From an uncultured Lachnospiraceae bacterium (GTDB taxonomy: Bacteria; Bacillota; Clostridia; Lachnospirales; Lachnospiraceae): a stretch of DNA of 30,445 bases. Numbering within the stretch: the first letter of the stretch is position 1; the number at the start of each line of letters is the position of its first letter. The position numbers were made by a program, and so were the translations under genes. Under the pieces are notes generated by a model. It ran no database searches, was not told where the DNA came from, and saw only the letters and a list, made by a program, of their open reading frames with translations. Of this stretch, positions 22,667 to 30,445 are shown in pieces. The stretch lies in assembly GCA_902489645.1 (NCBI GenBank), contig CABUAW010000032.1, forward strand, positions 1 through 30,445, in the 5' to 3' direction.

Positions 22667-23842
22667 TTATTGGACTTCATTTTCACCGGTCAGGCGCATA
22701 TTTTCAAACCATGTCCTGATTTCTTCCGCTTCCCCGGCCATGGTTCCCTGAATCATCTGGGGTGTGCCGCCTCCTTTGCCCTGATACAGTTTCTGTATTT
22801 CTTTGCCATAGTCTTTTGCCCGCTGTTTAGCGTCAATCAAAACATAACGATACCGTTTCCCATCTTCCCCGGCAAGAACCAGGACTCTTTCAACCTGTTC
22901 GGAAAGGAGATTCGCATACTCCCTCAAATCATTTCCCCCGAATTCATTTTCCAAAACACAGAGCGCATCTCCGGAAATTTTCAAATTTTCCGCCTTTACA
23001 GTCATTATTTCCCGCTTCATCTGCACCATCTTAAATTTCAAATCGCCGATTTCTTTTTGAAGCCGTTCTACGGCCTCCGAAATTTCGCCGGTCTTTGCCG
23101 ACAGTAAATGAGAAATTTTCACAACACTGTCATGTTTATCCATATAATCGGCCAACGCCCGGTTTCCGGCCAGCATGGTCAGACGAACACCGCCCTTATA
23201 ATTTTGTACGGACAAAATCTTAATCAGATGAATTTCTCCCGTCCGGAAAGGATGGGTTCCACAGCAGGCGCACCGGTCATACCCGGGAATTTCTACAATA
23301 CGCACGTCCCCCGACAATTCCTTTTTGCTGCGGTAATCCATCTGTGCAAGCGCCTCCTTCGGCGGTACAAAGGCCCGTATCGGAACGTTCTCCTGAATAG
23401 CCCTGTTTGCCTCCTTCTCAATTTCCCGAACCTGGGCCTGCGTCAGTTCACCGTTAATATCCAGTGTAATGGCTTCGCTTCCCATATGAAATCCCACATT
23501 ATCGTAGCCATATTTGCCATGAATCAGCCCGGAAACAATATGCTCTCCGGCATGATTCTGCATATTTGAAAAACGAAAATCCCAGTCCAGACATCCCCGG
23601 ACCTCTGCTCCAACCTCCAGCGGCCGGTCCGCATAATGCCACACTTCTCCATCCTTCTCATGGGTATCGGAAATAACCGCCGAATCCACCCGTCCTCTGT
23701 CCCCCGGCTGGCCGCCGCCCTCCGGAAAAAAGGCCGATTTATCCAGACAAATCCGAAATGAATTCCCTTTCTTTTCACAGGCCGTCACCCGGGCGCTAAA
23801 CTCCCGGATATACGGGTCTTTTTCATATAATTTATCCGTCAT
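22667..23842 (-). CDS. AlaX-type alanyl-tRNA editing protein with DHHA1 domain
   Basis: A 391-residue trans-editing protein that hydrolyses mischarged tRNA(Ala). It corresponds to the editing half of alanyl-tRNA synthetase: SAFFPEGGGQPGDRG, the zinc motif HAGEH (H97, H101), and CCGTH (C193, H197) are intact. A coiled region (about 245-290) leads to a C-terminal DHHA1 domain ending in YQGKGGGTPQMIQGT (about 349-363), the long AlaX-L layout. No catalytic aminoacylation domain is present. ATG 23842 has AGGAG nine bases upstream. It has its own promoter and lies just behind the rpoN terminator. Confidence 0.9.
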   Translation of the reverse strand: MTDKLYEKDPYIREFSARVTACEKKGNSFRICLDKSAFFPEGGGQPGDRGRVDSAVISDTHEKDGEVWHYADRPLEVGAEVRGCLDWDFRFSNMQNHAGEHIVSGLIHGKYGYDNVGFHMGSEAITLDINGELTQAQVREIEKEANRAIQENVPIRAFVPPKEALAQMDYRSKKELSGDVRIVEIPGYDRCACCGTHPFRTGEIHLIKILSVQNYKGGVRLTMLAGNRALADYMDKHDSVVKISHLLSAKTGEISEAVERLQKEIGDLKFKMVQMKREIMTVKAENLKISGDALCVLENEFGGNDLREYANLLSEQVERVLVLAGEDGKRYRYVLIDAKQRAKDYGKEIQKLYQGKGGGTPQMIQGTMAGEAEEIRTWFENMRLTGENEVQ

Positions 23843-23883
23843 GATTTCTCACTCCTGTTTTCTGCCAAAAATTTCTTGAAGAA

Positions 23884-23913
23884 ATTATACGCCCAATTGA
23901 TACCGCCCGTCAA
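23884..23913 (-). promoter_or_regulatory. Promoter of the alaX-like gene
   Basis: Minus-strand -35 TTGACG (23908-23913) and perfect -10 TATAAT (23884-23889) with an 18-bp spacer. The -35 lies in the U-rich tail region of the rpoN terminator. Confidence 0.7.
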
Positions 23914-23949
23914 ATAAAATAAGAACTACCAAACGCATCGATAGTTCTT
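23911..23949 (-). terminator. Terminator of rpoN
   Basis: On the minus strand AAGAACTATC pairs with GGTAGTTCTT (23921-23949, loop of 9), followed by ATTTTATTT. Confidence 0.7.
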
Positions 23950-23969
23950 ATCCTTAATTTCTATGATTT

Positions 23970-25340
23970 TTACTGAAAACTTTTCCGGCCGCTGGCATCC
24001 TTGACGCCCATCTCTTCCCGGTATTTTGCCACGGTCCGCCGGCAGATTTTCACTCCCCGCTCAACGAGCCGTTCCGTAATCACCCGGTCGCTCAACGGCT
24101 TTTTCTTATCCTCTTCTTCGATAATTGCGGCCATCAGCTTCTTCACCTGTTCCGTGGTAATCTTACCGCTGCTGTTTCCCGCCGCAATACTCTTTGAAAA
24201 GAAATAATTCAAAGGGAAAATCCCCCAGGAGCATTGAAGATATTTATCTCGAATCGCCCTGCTGACCGTAGATTCATGTACTTCTAAAAGCTCAGCCACA
24301 TCCTGAAGTCTCAACGGCTTCAAATGTCCCGTTCCCAGTTTGAAAAAATCTGCCTGATAATCCACAAGGCATTTTGCAACCCGCATCAATGTGGATTTTC
24401 TCTGACCGATACAGTTTTGTATCCACTCGGCCTGACGGATTTTATCCATAATATAGGTCTGTGTCTCCTTGGAGGATTCACTTTCTAAAACCTTCTTATA
24501 AAAATGATTGATTCCTATTTTGGGATATGTATATTCATTTAACAGAATTTCATAGTAGTTGGCCAGTTTAACTACGGTCACATCCGGCGTGATATATTTC
24601 AAATGACCTCTCGCATCAAAGCCGCTGCCCGGTTTCGGATTCAGCTCTTTAATATGATTGCAGGCTTCAATAACCGCCTCCATAGGAAGCTTCATCTTTT
24701 TACTGATAACATGAAGCTGATTTTTTGCCAGCAATTCCAAATAATCCGAAACGATTTTCCGGGCCACCGCATCCTCCTGCGCCTCTCTGTCCAACTGTAA
24801 AAGCAGACACTCCCTGAGATTTCTGGCACAGACGCCCGCCGGGTCCAACCCCTGCAAAAACTTCAGTTGGGTTTCCACAAAATCCACATCCGTATCAAAC
24901 CGCGCTGCAATATCCTCCAGATTTTCTTCCATATACCCCTTGGAATCCAGAGAATAAACCATGAATTGAATGACATCATACTGCTGGTCGGTCAGCTCCA
25001 CGGTCAACAACTGGTCCATCACATATTCGGACAGTTCTTCCCCCATATTCTCACTGTAATCCATCAAACGTTTATCATCCGAGCCTTCACCGCCATATTC
25101 CTGACGATAATAAATACGGTTTCTTTCATCAATGGAATCCAGCCATTCCAGTTTTTTCACCAAATCCCCGGCCTTCCCCGGGGTTTCGTAGACATCCTCG
25201 ATATCCACAACCGGATTCTCCAAAGCAACCTCTTTAATATATTCGTTCAATTCCTGAGAACTCATCTGAAGTATTTCCATCGATTGTATCATTTTCTGGG
25301 ACAATATTTGATTTTGAGTCACCGACAATCGAATATCCAT
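23970..25340 (-). CDS. rpoN: RNA polymerase sigma-54 factor
   Basis: A 456-residue sigma factor. Region I (residues about 1-50) has the Gln/Leu-rich QNQILSQKMIQSMEILQMSSQ stretch, an acidic linker follows, then the core-binding domain (LDPAGVCARNLRECLLLQL, LNPKPG). The HTH is LQDVAELLEVHESTVSRAI, and the RpoN box reads CRRTVAKYRE close to the C-terminus (usual ARRTVAKYR). It directs transcription from -24/-12 promoters with enhancer-binding activators; none is encoded here. ATG 25340 is used, preceded by GGGGGA; the frame is open to 25379. A TTGCCA-17-TATAAT promoter and a leader hairpin precede it. Confidence 0.93.
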   Translation of the reverse strand: MDIRLSVTQNQILSQKMIQSMEILQMSSQELNEYIKEVALENPVVDIEDVYETPGKAGDLVKKLEWLDSIDERNRIYYRQEYGGEGSDDKRLMDYSENMGEELSEYVMDQLLTVELTDQQYDVIQFMVYSLDSKGYMEENLEDIAARFDTDVDFVETQLKFLQGLDPAGVCARNLRECLLLQLDREAQEDAVARKIVSDYLELLAKNQLHVISKKMKLPMEAVIEACNHIKELNPKPGSGFDARGHLKYITPDVTVVKLANYYEILLNEYTYPKIGINHFYKKVLESESSKETQTYIMDKIRQAEWIQNCIGQRKSTLMRVAKCLVDYQADFFKLGTGHLKPLRLQDVAELLEVHESTVSRAIRDKYLQCSWGIFPLNYFFSKSIAAGNSSGKITTEQVKKLMAAIIEEEDKKKPLSDRVITERLVERGVKICRRTVAKYREEMGVKDASGRKSFQ

Positions 25341-25389
25341 AAATTTCCCCCGCTTTACCGCCCTTGTCTTAACATACAAGCCGCGAAAA

Positions 25390-25412
25390 TAACCTCGCCT
25401 TCGGCTCGGTTA
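25390..25412 (-). ncRNA. Small leader hairpin of rpoN with tandem G-A pairs
   Basis: On the minus strand TAACC-GA-GCC-GAA-GGC-GA-GGTTA folds into a symmetric hairpin in which the two GA steps can form sheared tandem G-A pairs. It starts near the expected transcription start and is followed by TTTTC. Function unknown; RNA stability or attenuation is possible. Confidence 0.4.
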
Positions 25413-25418
25413 CCTTCC

Positions 25419-25447
25419 ATTATAACTCATTTTCTCCAGGATGGCAA
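25419..25447 (-). promoter_or_regulatory. Promoter of rpoN
   Basis: Minus-strand -35 TTGCCA (25442-25447) and perfect -10 TATAAT (25419-25424) with a 17-bp spacer. Confidence 0.75.
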
Positions 25448-25454
25448 AAATATT

Positions 25455-25484
25455 TAAAAAAGAACCGGTTATTCCTTTGACCGG
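25455..25484 (-). terminator. Probable terminator of the RND/TetR operon
   Basis: CCGGT and ACCGG on the minus strand (25480-25484 and 25465-25469) form a 5-bp stem that overlaps the tetR stop codon, followed by TTCTTTTTT. The stem is short. Confidence 0.45.
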
Positions 25485-26095
25485 GCCAATGAGGCAACAA
25501 CCATCCGGTACAGATAATCCAGCCAGACGTCACTGCTCACCATATTTTCTTTGACCATGATACGCCAAACCGGACCCAGAATATTCTGAATGGCCGACAT
25601 GAAAACACAGCGGGCATAGGTCTTATCCACATCATCTCCAATAATATTTTCTCTGTAAGCCGCATCCATCAGGTCGTCGGCCAGCTTCTCCATATATAAA
25701 ATATTAATCTTTTCATTTTCAAAAACCGAAAAGATATAGTCGGACATTTTCTCCCAGTTCTTCATCAATTTTTCGCCAAATTCCATAATGGAATTAATGC
25801 TTCCGGAACAATCCGCCAGTCCCTGCAGGGAGCGGAGCTTTTCTTTCAGCGTATCGCAGGTTTTCATTGAATCCACAGCCGTATCAATCATTTTACGATA
25901 ACCGTAAATCAATGATTTTGCAATAATCTCCTCTTTGGAGGAAAAATAATCGTAAGTTGTTCCTTTGCCAATCCCCGCTTCTCTGGCAATCTCGGAGACA
26001 GTCATGGCCGTAATATTGCGTTTCTCCTTCATAAGTCTCAGCACTGCTTCATAAATCGCAATCGCCTTTGGGTAATAATCTTTATTACAGCTCAT
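25469..26095 (-). CDS. TetR/AcrR family repressor of the RND exporter
   Basis: A 208-residue regulator. The N-terminal HTH is clear: TAMTVSEIAREAGIGKGTTYDYFSSKEEII, followed by a helical ligand-binding domain (about 70-208) with no family-specific ligand clue. ATG 26095 is chosen because GGAGG lies nine bases upstream and MSCNKDYYPKAIAIYEA is a normal TetR start; the frame is open to 26161. It overlaps the end of the RND gene by 11 bp, so translation is coupled, and the repressor is the downstream rather than the upstream partner. A TetR-type palindrome at the RND promoter is its probable operator, which would make the operon self-limiting. Confidence 0.9.
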   Translation of the reverse strand: MSCNKDYYPKAIAIYEAVLRLMKEKRNITAMTVSEIAREAGIGKGTTYDYFSSKEEIIAKSLIYGYRKMIDTAVDSMKTCDTLKEKLRSLQGLADCSGSINSIMEFGEKLMKNWEKMSDYIFSVFENEKINILYMEKLADDLMDAAYRENIIGDDVDKTYARCVFMSAIQNILGPVWRIMVKENMVSSDVWLDYLYRMVVASLARSKE

Positions 26096-29000
26096 CCGGT
26101 TCTTCCTCCACTTGAATGATTTCCTTTCGGTTAAATATATCATAGATGACAGGCACGACAAACAGAGTCAGACATGTTCCGTAAATCATACCGCCGATTG
26201 TCACTATGGCCATCGGCTGAACCATATCGCTGCCGTCTCCAATTCCAAGCGCCATCGTGGACATGGCAAGAATTGTCGTCAGGGCCGTCATGAGAATCGG
26301 ACGCATACGTGTCCGTCCCGTCTCAATAAGGGCCTCTGTTTTTGGCCGGCCTTGTTGACGGAGCTGATTTGTATAATCAATAAATACGATACCATTATTG
26401 ACAATAATTCCGCAAAGCATGATAAATCCAACCATGGCGATAACGCTCAGAATATTTCCGGTCAAAAGCAGTCCCAGAAAACCTCCGGTAAAAGCCAAAG
26501 GCACTGTAAACATGACGATGAACGGCGACAAAAGGTTCTGGAACTGGGCCACCATAATCAAATACATGATGACAATACCCAGACCCAAAAGCTGGAGAAG
26601 CTGTTCCATCGCTTCATTAATTGACTCGGTTTCACCGGAGAATTCGACAGAATATCCTTCCGGAAGTTCATAGTCTTTTACCGCAGCTTTAAACGCATCC
26701 GCAACAAGGGTCGTATTATGGGAATCATCCACGCCGCAGCTAACGCTGATATAACGCTGCTGCCCGTCTCTGTTGACCGCTGAAAGCCCTGTACGTTCCG
26801 TGATTTCCGCAATATCTGACAAAGCGACCTTTTCTTCTTCTCCGGCCTGATTTGTCGCGGTCAATTTCATATTCCGCACATCCTGGCGGGTCATACTTTC
26901 ATTCGCCTCATCCCTGACATAGATACTGTAATCCTCCGTATCGGTGGACAGAGTGGCCGTTGATGTGGATGACGCAACGACTGCGGCCACCTGCTGGTAC
27001 ACCTGAGCCACTGTCAGATTATGGAGCATGGCTTCCTGTTTATTCACCGTAACCCGAAGCTCCGGTGACGGATTTTCCTGTCCGTCGGATACGTCCACCG
27101 TACCGTCAATCCCTGCCAATATCTCCGCATAATCGGAAGCAATCTCCTGAAGAACATCCAAATCTTTACCTTTAATCATCACACTGATTCCGGCGCCGCC
27201 CAAAGCGGACATATCCATTGTAGAACCGCTGGCTGAAACCTCGCAGTCCATATCGGCCGTTATATTTTCAATTTCAGCGGCCACCTCATTGCTGGTCATG
27301 CTTCGCTCGTCCTTTAAAATCACATACATAGAAATCGAATCCGTTGCCGTATCTCCCATAGAGGACATCATACTTAAACTGGAGCCAAGCATTGCGCCGA
27401 CATCGTCCACTGCGTCAATGGTCTGAATCCGTGTCATAATTTCGTCCGACACTTCGACAGCTTCATCAAATGTCGTTTCGTCATCCAGGGTTACGCTGAC
27501 TGAAATCTGCGGCGAATCCGTCGTTCCCATAAATTCCATACCCCTGGAGAGAATACCTGCCATGCTTCCGGCCAGCAGGGCCAGCACTCCAATCAAAAGC
27601 ACCGCCTTATGTTTCAGCGACCAGCGCAAAGCCACTTCATATTTATCCAACAATTTATCAAAAAAGGCAAACTGCTTTTCCGTATTCTTCTTCAACATTT
27701 TTGAAGAAAGCATCGGCACAACCGTTAAGGCCACTATAAGACTGGCAATCAACGAATAGGCAATGGTCAGTACCAAATCCACAAACAACTGACGGGTAAT
27801 ACCATCTGTAAATATAATCGGAACCCAAATGCAGATTGTCGTCAGTGTAGATGCAATAATAGCCCCTCCAACCTGCTTTGCTCCCTGAATCGCCGCTTTC
27901 TTCACCGGTACGCCTTCGCCTCTTAACCGATAAATATTTTCAATAACAACAATTGAATTATCTACCAGCATGCCGACGCCGAGCGCCAATCCGGAGAGGG
28001 AAATAATGTTCATCGTTACTCCGGTAAAATACATCAGTACAATGGCGAACATAACGCTGATTGGGATGGAAATTGCCACAACAAAGGTCGGTTTAATGTC
28101 TTTTAAGAAAAGGAAAAGGACAATGATTGCCAGAATCGCACCGATAACCAGATTGCTCAGTACGGATTCAATAACCATATCAATATAAATTCCCTGGTCC
28201 ATTAAAGGCGTCATCTCAAGACCATATTCCGCGACCTTATCCGAAGCCATATATTCACGCACCCGGCGGGCCACATCGGCTGTGGAATAGCCATTCTGTT
28301 TCTCTACAGAAATTAAAATTCCCGGCGCGCCGTTCATCTTTGCGTAGACCTCTGAACTATTATCTACGATGGCCACATCGGCCACGTCCTTCAAATAAAC
28401 GGTTCCAAGTCCCTGTTCGGACAAATCCATCAACACAAGATTCTCAATATCCTCAATGCTTCCGAATTTATCACCGACACGGACCATGTAATCCCGTCCG
28501 TCCTCCGTCACATAGCCGGCCGGCATGGAAAAGTTTTGTGCCGTTAAAATTCCTTTGACCATATCTATCGTCAATATTTTTCGTATATCCGAGCTTTCCA
28601 GTGTCGTACTCCGGGTTTCGTTTAACTGATTCTGGGCTTCCTCCAACTGGGTTTCGCCCATGGCGATTTTAGCCTCGGCCGTACTCATTTCCACCGTTGC
28701 CAGCGCCTTATTTTTGCTCAGCTCCGCTTCAGCCTGAGAAAGCGTTTTCTTTCCCGAAGCCACCTCTTCCTCCGCCTGTGCAATCGCTGCCTTTCCCTGC
28801 TCAATCGCCGCTTTACCCGCGGCAATCTGTGTCCGAAGTTCATCTAGGGATTCGTTCTGGGATTCAAAGGCTTCCTTCAAAACAGCCAGTTCCGCCAGTT
28901 TGGCGGCCACATCTCCCGCCGCATTGGTAAACTCCTCAATAGAAGCATCCAACTGGGCCAGCTCCGCCGGAATCTGTTCCTTTCTGGTCTCGATGGCGGC

Positions 29001-30137
29001 TATCTGGGTCTGAACCTCCCCCAACTGGGCTTTCAATGCTTCGAGCTGTGCCTTGTCCTCATCCGAAATATTCTCCTGATTTTGAAGTTCTTCAATCGAT
29101 GCTTTAAGGCCATTGAGTGTTTCGACTAAGGATGCATAGGCCGCCTGCCCTTCTTCCGATTCCAAAGCCGCTTTTTCTGCCTCTAAAGACGCTTTTTTAG
29201 CAGCAAGCTCCGCAGCCTGGGACGCATACTGCTCTGCCAGTGTATTCAATTCACTTTCCTGAGCAAGAAGCCCCTGATACTCTTCTTCCGCCTTTGTCAA
29301 TATGCTTTCCATCTGAAGCAATTCGGCTTCTTTATCTTCCAACTGGGCTTTCTTAATGGCAATTTCATTTTCACCCTTCGAAAGCTCCGATTGGGCCGAT
29401 GAAATCTGGCTTTCCGCACCGGCTAACTGTTCCGCCGCCGTCTGCTTTCCGCTTTCAAGCTGATTTTTTCCATTCTCCAGCTCAGACCTGGCCGAATCCA
29501 GCTCTTCCTGGGCTTCATTAAATTTATCATTAATTTTTCCGGTCAGACGCTCATTCAAGTCCGCAAGCTTTTCTTCGCTTAAAAGTACCTGCACCGAAGA
29601 TTCAATCAACCCGGAAGCCGATACGGAGGCAACGCCATCCATACTGTTAATATCCGAACTGACTTTCTCATTATAAATCTTACTGACCTCTTCGGTCGTC
29701 ATTCCTTCACCGGAAACGGCTGCCATCATAACCGGCATCATATCCGGATTCAATTTCATAATAATCGGCGTGCCGACCTCATCCGGCCAATAAGAACCAA
29801 TCAAATCCAGATTTTCCCGCATTTCAATCGTCACCGAATCCATATTGGCATCCGTATTGAACTCAAGAATAACCAGCGAATAATTCTCACTGGATGTGGA
29901 ACTAATATGTTTAATATTGCTTACCGTCGCCATCGACGACTCGATAGGTCCCGTAACAACGGTTTCTACCTGTTCCGGGCTTGCTCCCTGATATGTAGTC
30001 ATTACAATTGCGTAGGGAAGATTCATACTTGGCAGTAAATCCGTCGATAATTTTGTAAACGATACAAAACCGAGGATAATAACAATAATGATTCCCACTA
30101 CAACTGTATATGGCCTTTTGACACTAAATCGCGGCAT
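26085..30137 (-). CDS. RND-family efflux transporter with large coiled-coil insertion
   Basis: A 1350-residue proton-driven exporter of the AcrB/HAE-RND superfamily, about 300 residues longer than AcrB. TM1 lies at about 12-27, further helices at about 660-860, and the last five at about 1190-1340. The TM4 motif is GMLVDNSIVVIENIY (722-736): the first AcrB Asp is kept, the second is Asn. The extra length is a continuous coiled coil, residues about 190-520, rich in Glu, Gln, Ala, Leu and Lys, inserted in the first extracellular loop. No membrane-fusion protein gene is adjacent. ATG 30137 has AAGGAGG eight bases upstream; the frame opens at 30239. Substrate unknown; xenobiotic or lipid export is a guess. 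Confidence 0.9.
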   Translation of the reverse strand: MPRFSVKRPYTVVVGIIIVIILGFVSFTKLSTDLLPSMNLPYAIVMTTYQGASPEQVETVVTGPIESSMATVSNIKHISSTSSENYSLVILEFNTDANMDSVTIEMRENLDLIGSYWPDEVGTPIIMKLNPDMMPVMMAAVSGEGMTTEEVSKIYNEKVSSDINSMDGVASVSASGLIESSVQVLLSEEKLADLNERLTGKINDKFNEAQEELDSARSELENGKNQLESGKQTAAEQLAGAESQISSAQSELSKGENEIAIKKAQLEDKEAELLQMESILTKAEEEYQGLLAQESELNTLAEQYASQAAELAAKKASLEAEKAALESEEGQAAYASLVETLNGLKASIEELQNQENISDEDKAQLEALKAQLGEVQTQIAAIETRKEQIPAELAQLDASIEEFTNAAGDVAAKLAELAVLKEAFESQNESLDELRTQIAAGKAAIEQGKAAIAQAEEEVASGKKTLSQAEAELSKNKALATVEMSTAEAKIAMGETQLEEAQNQLNETRSTTLESSDIRKILTIDMVKGILTAQNFSMPAGYVTEDGRDYMVRVGDKFGSIEDIENLVLMDLSEQGLGTVYLKDVADVAIVDNSSEVYAKMNGAPGILISVEKQNGYSTADVARRVREYMASDKVAEYGLEMTPLMDQGIYIDMVIESVLSNLVIGAILAIIVLFLFLKDIKPTFVVAISIPISVMFAIVLMYFTGVTMNIISLSGLALGVGMLVDNSIVVIENIYRLRGEGVPVKKAAIQGAKQVGGAIIASTLTTICIWVPIIFTDGITRQLFVDLVLTIAYSLIASLIVALTVVPMLSSKMLKKNTEKQFAFFDKLLDKYEVALRWSLKHKAVLLIGVLALLAGSMAGILSRGMEFMGTTDSPQISVSVTLDDETTFDEAVEVSDEIMTRIQTIDAVDDVGAMLGSSLSMMSSMGDTATDSISMYVILKDERSMTSNEVAAEIENITADMDCEVSASGSTMDMSALGGAGISVMIKGKDLDVLQEIASDYAEILAGIDGTVDVSDGQENPSPELRVTVNKQEAMLHNLTVAQVYQQVAAVVASSTSTATLSTDTEDYSIYVRDEANESMTRQDVRNMKLTATNQAGEEEKVALSDIAEITERTGLSAVNRDGQQRYISVSCGVDDSHNTTLVADAFKAAVKDYELPEGYSVEFSGETESINEAMEQLLQLLGLGIVIMYLIMVAQFQNLLSPFIVMFTVPLAFTGGFLGLLLTGNILSVIAMVGFIMLCGIIVNNGIVFIDYTNQLRQQGRPKTEALIETGRTRMRPILMTALTTILAMSTMALGIGDGSDMVQPMAIVTIGGMIYGTCLTLFVVPVIYDIFNRKEIIQVEEEPDEL

Positions 30138-30178
30138 CTTTTTGTCCTCCTTTTGCTGCTGAATTTCGACTGTCTGTA

Positions 30179-30202
30179 TTCCGTCCGACCAGTCGGTCGG
30201 AA
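30179..30202. promoter_or_regulatory. TetR-type operator of the RND/TetR operon
   Basis: A 24-bp palindrome, arms TTCCGTCCGAC and GTCGGTCGGAA around a central CA, with one mismatched pair. It starts about 11 bp downstream of the -10 box, where a bound repressor would block initiation or elongation. The CCGAC..GTCGG core is typical of TetR/AcrR operators. Confidence 0.8.
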
Positions 30203-30212
30203 TTTGTATTTG

Positions 30213-30241
30213 ATTATACCATTGCCTCTCCCGGAACACAA
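30213..30241 (-). promoter_or_regulatory. Promoter of the RND/TetR operon
   Basis: Minus-strand -35 TTGTGT (30236-30241) and perfect -10 TATAAT (30213-30218) with a 17-bp spacer, immediately upstream of the TetR palindrome. Confidence 0.65.
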
Positions 30242-30283
30242 CCTTTTTTCACACTTTTAAGAAATCCTCTTATTAAAAGCATA

Positions 30284-30324
30284 ACAAAAAAAACGGAACC
30301 AACTTCCTGAAAATCGGTTCCGTT
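30284..30324 (-). terminator. Terminator of the partial right-edge gene
   Basis: On the minus strand AACGGAACC pairs perfectly with GGTTCCGTT (30292-30324, loop of 15) and runs into TTTTTTTTG, a textbook intrinsic terminator. Confidence 0.88.
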
Positions 30325-30350
30325 ACTTTATCTTTCGTGTATTCATTTTC

Positions 30351-30445
30351 TTATTTCTCCAAAAGCTTTACATATTTCTCATGTTCATCCTTCGGAATAT
30401 CCAGCATCGTCAGAGCTTTCTCAGGGGGCCACCCTGTCTGCTTCA
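30351..30445 (-). CDS. C-terminal fragment of an unrecognised protein
   Basis: The last 30 codons of a gene that enters from the right edge: a short amphipathic helical tail, GWPPEKALTMLDIPKDE then HEKYVKLLEK, and a TAA stop at 30351-30353, 27 bp before a strong terminator. The pattern of two charged helices with a central IPK turn resembles the tail of Rpn-type nuclease/transposase proteins, but this is too short for an assignment. Confidence 0.6.
   Translation of the reverse strand, partial: KQTGWPPEKALTMLDIPKDEHEKYVKLLEK

Noticed and set aside
28340..28930. Proline-rich plus-strand frames opposite the RND gene
   Set aside because: Proline and serine richness is the antisense reflection of Glu/Ala/Leu-rich coiled-coil codons; no ribosome sites.
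1..30445. CRISPR arrays, tRNA/rRNA genes, insertion sequences, phage genes
   Set aside because: No regularly spaced repeats, cloverleaf-like sequences, transposase motifs or flanking target duplications were found on reading both strands.

Overview
The window looks like chromosomal DNA of a Gram-positive anaerobe of the Clostridia, most likely a Lachnospiraceae relative. This is inferred from a GlpP-controlled anaerobic glycerol-3-phosphate (G3P) dehydrogenase set, a T-box-like leader, a stand-alone 3-hydroxybutyryl-CoA dehydrogenase, a lipoprotein-type binding protein, a large Gram-positive RND exporter, and a two-gene pair of very large proteins that I associate with the clostridial DUF5717/DUF5716 families. 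All but two genes lie on the minus strand. I saw no rRNA, tRNA, CRISPR array, transposase or prophage gene.

Layout, left to right. (1) 1-220: a sigma-A promoter and the 5' part of a T-box-like leader RNA reading out of the left edge. (2) 223-5503: a glycerophosphodiester/G3P operon read leftwards (phosphodiesterase, G3P dehydrogenase with [2Fe-2S] domain, second FAD oxidoreductase, DUF1667 protein, MgtC-like protein). It is preceded by a promoter and a 17-bp leader hairpin that is the obvious target of the antiterminator GlpP, whose gene lies just upstream. (3) 5497-11203: two large genes, a 1180-residue beta/helical-repeat protein and a 715-residue Hsp70/actin-fold-like protein with TPRs, apparently co-transcribed with glpP. 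(4) 11310-13121: a divergent HisC/CobD-like aminotransferase and a convergent, diverged VTC (polyphosphate polymerase-like) protein. (5) 13349-17600: a complete ABC importer (ATPase, two permeases, lipoprotein) with a near-consensus sigma-54 promoter and palindromes upstream. (6) 17664-19962: purA and a 3-hydroxybutyryl-CoA dehydrogenase, each with its own promoter and terminator. (7) 20180-21768: RidA and a class V aminotransferase homologue that has lost its PLP lysine, the PLP aspartate and the catalytic cysteine. (8) 21907-25340: a DUF421 membrane protein, an AlaX-type alanyl-tRNA editing protein and rpoN (sigma-54). (9) 25469-30241: an RND exporter with an about 330-residue coiled-coil insertion, a translationally coupled TetR repressor, and a TetR-type palindrome just downstream of the exporter's -10 box. 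(10) 30292-30445: terminator and last 30 codons of another gene.

The most interesting items are: the pseudo-cysteine-desulfurase/RidA pair; the DUF5717/DUF5716-like pair with its degenerate Hsp70-like motifs, physically linked to glpP; the sigma-54 promoter of the ABC importer in the same window as rpoN; the RND protein whose inserted coiled coil could stand in for a missing membrane-fusion protein; and the GlpP target hairpin. Several start codons were moved downstream of the longest open frame because a Shine-Dalgarno sequence decides them; in two cases the start is TTG.
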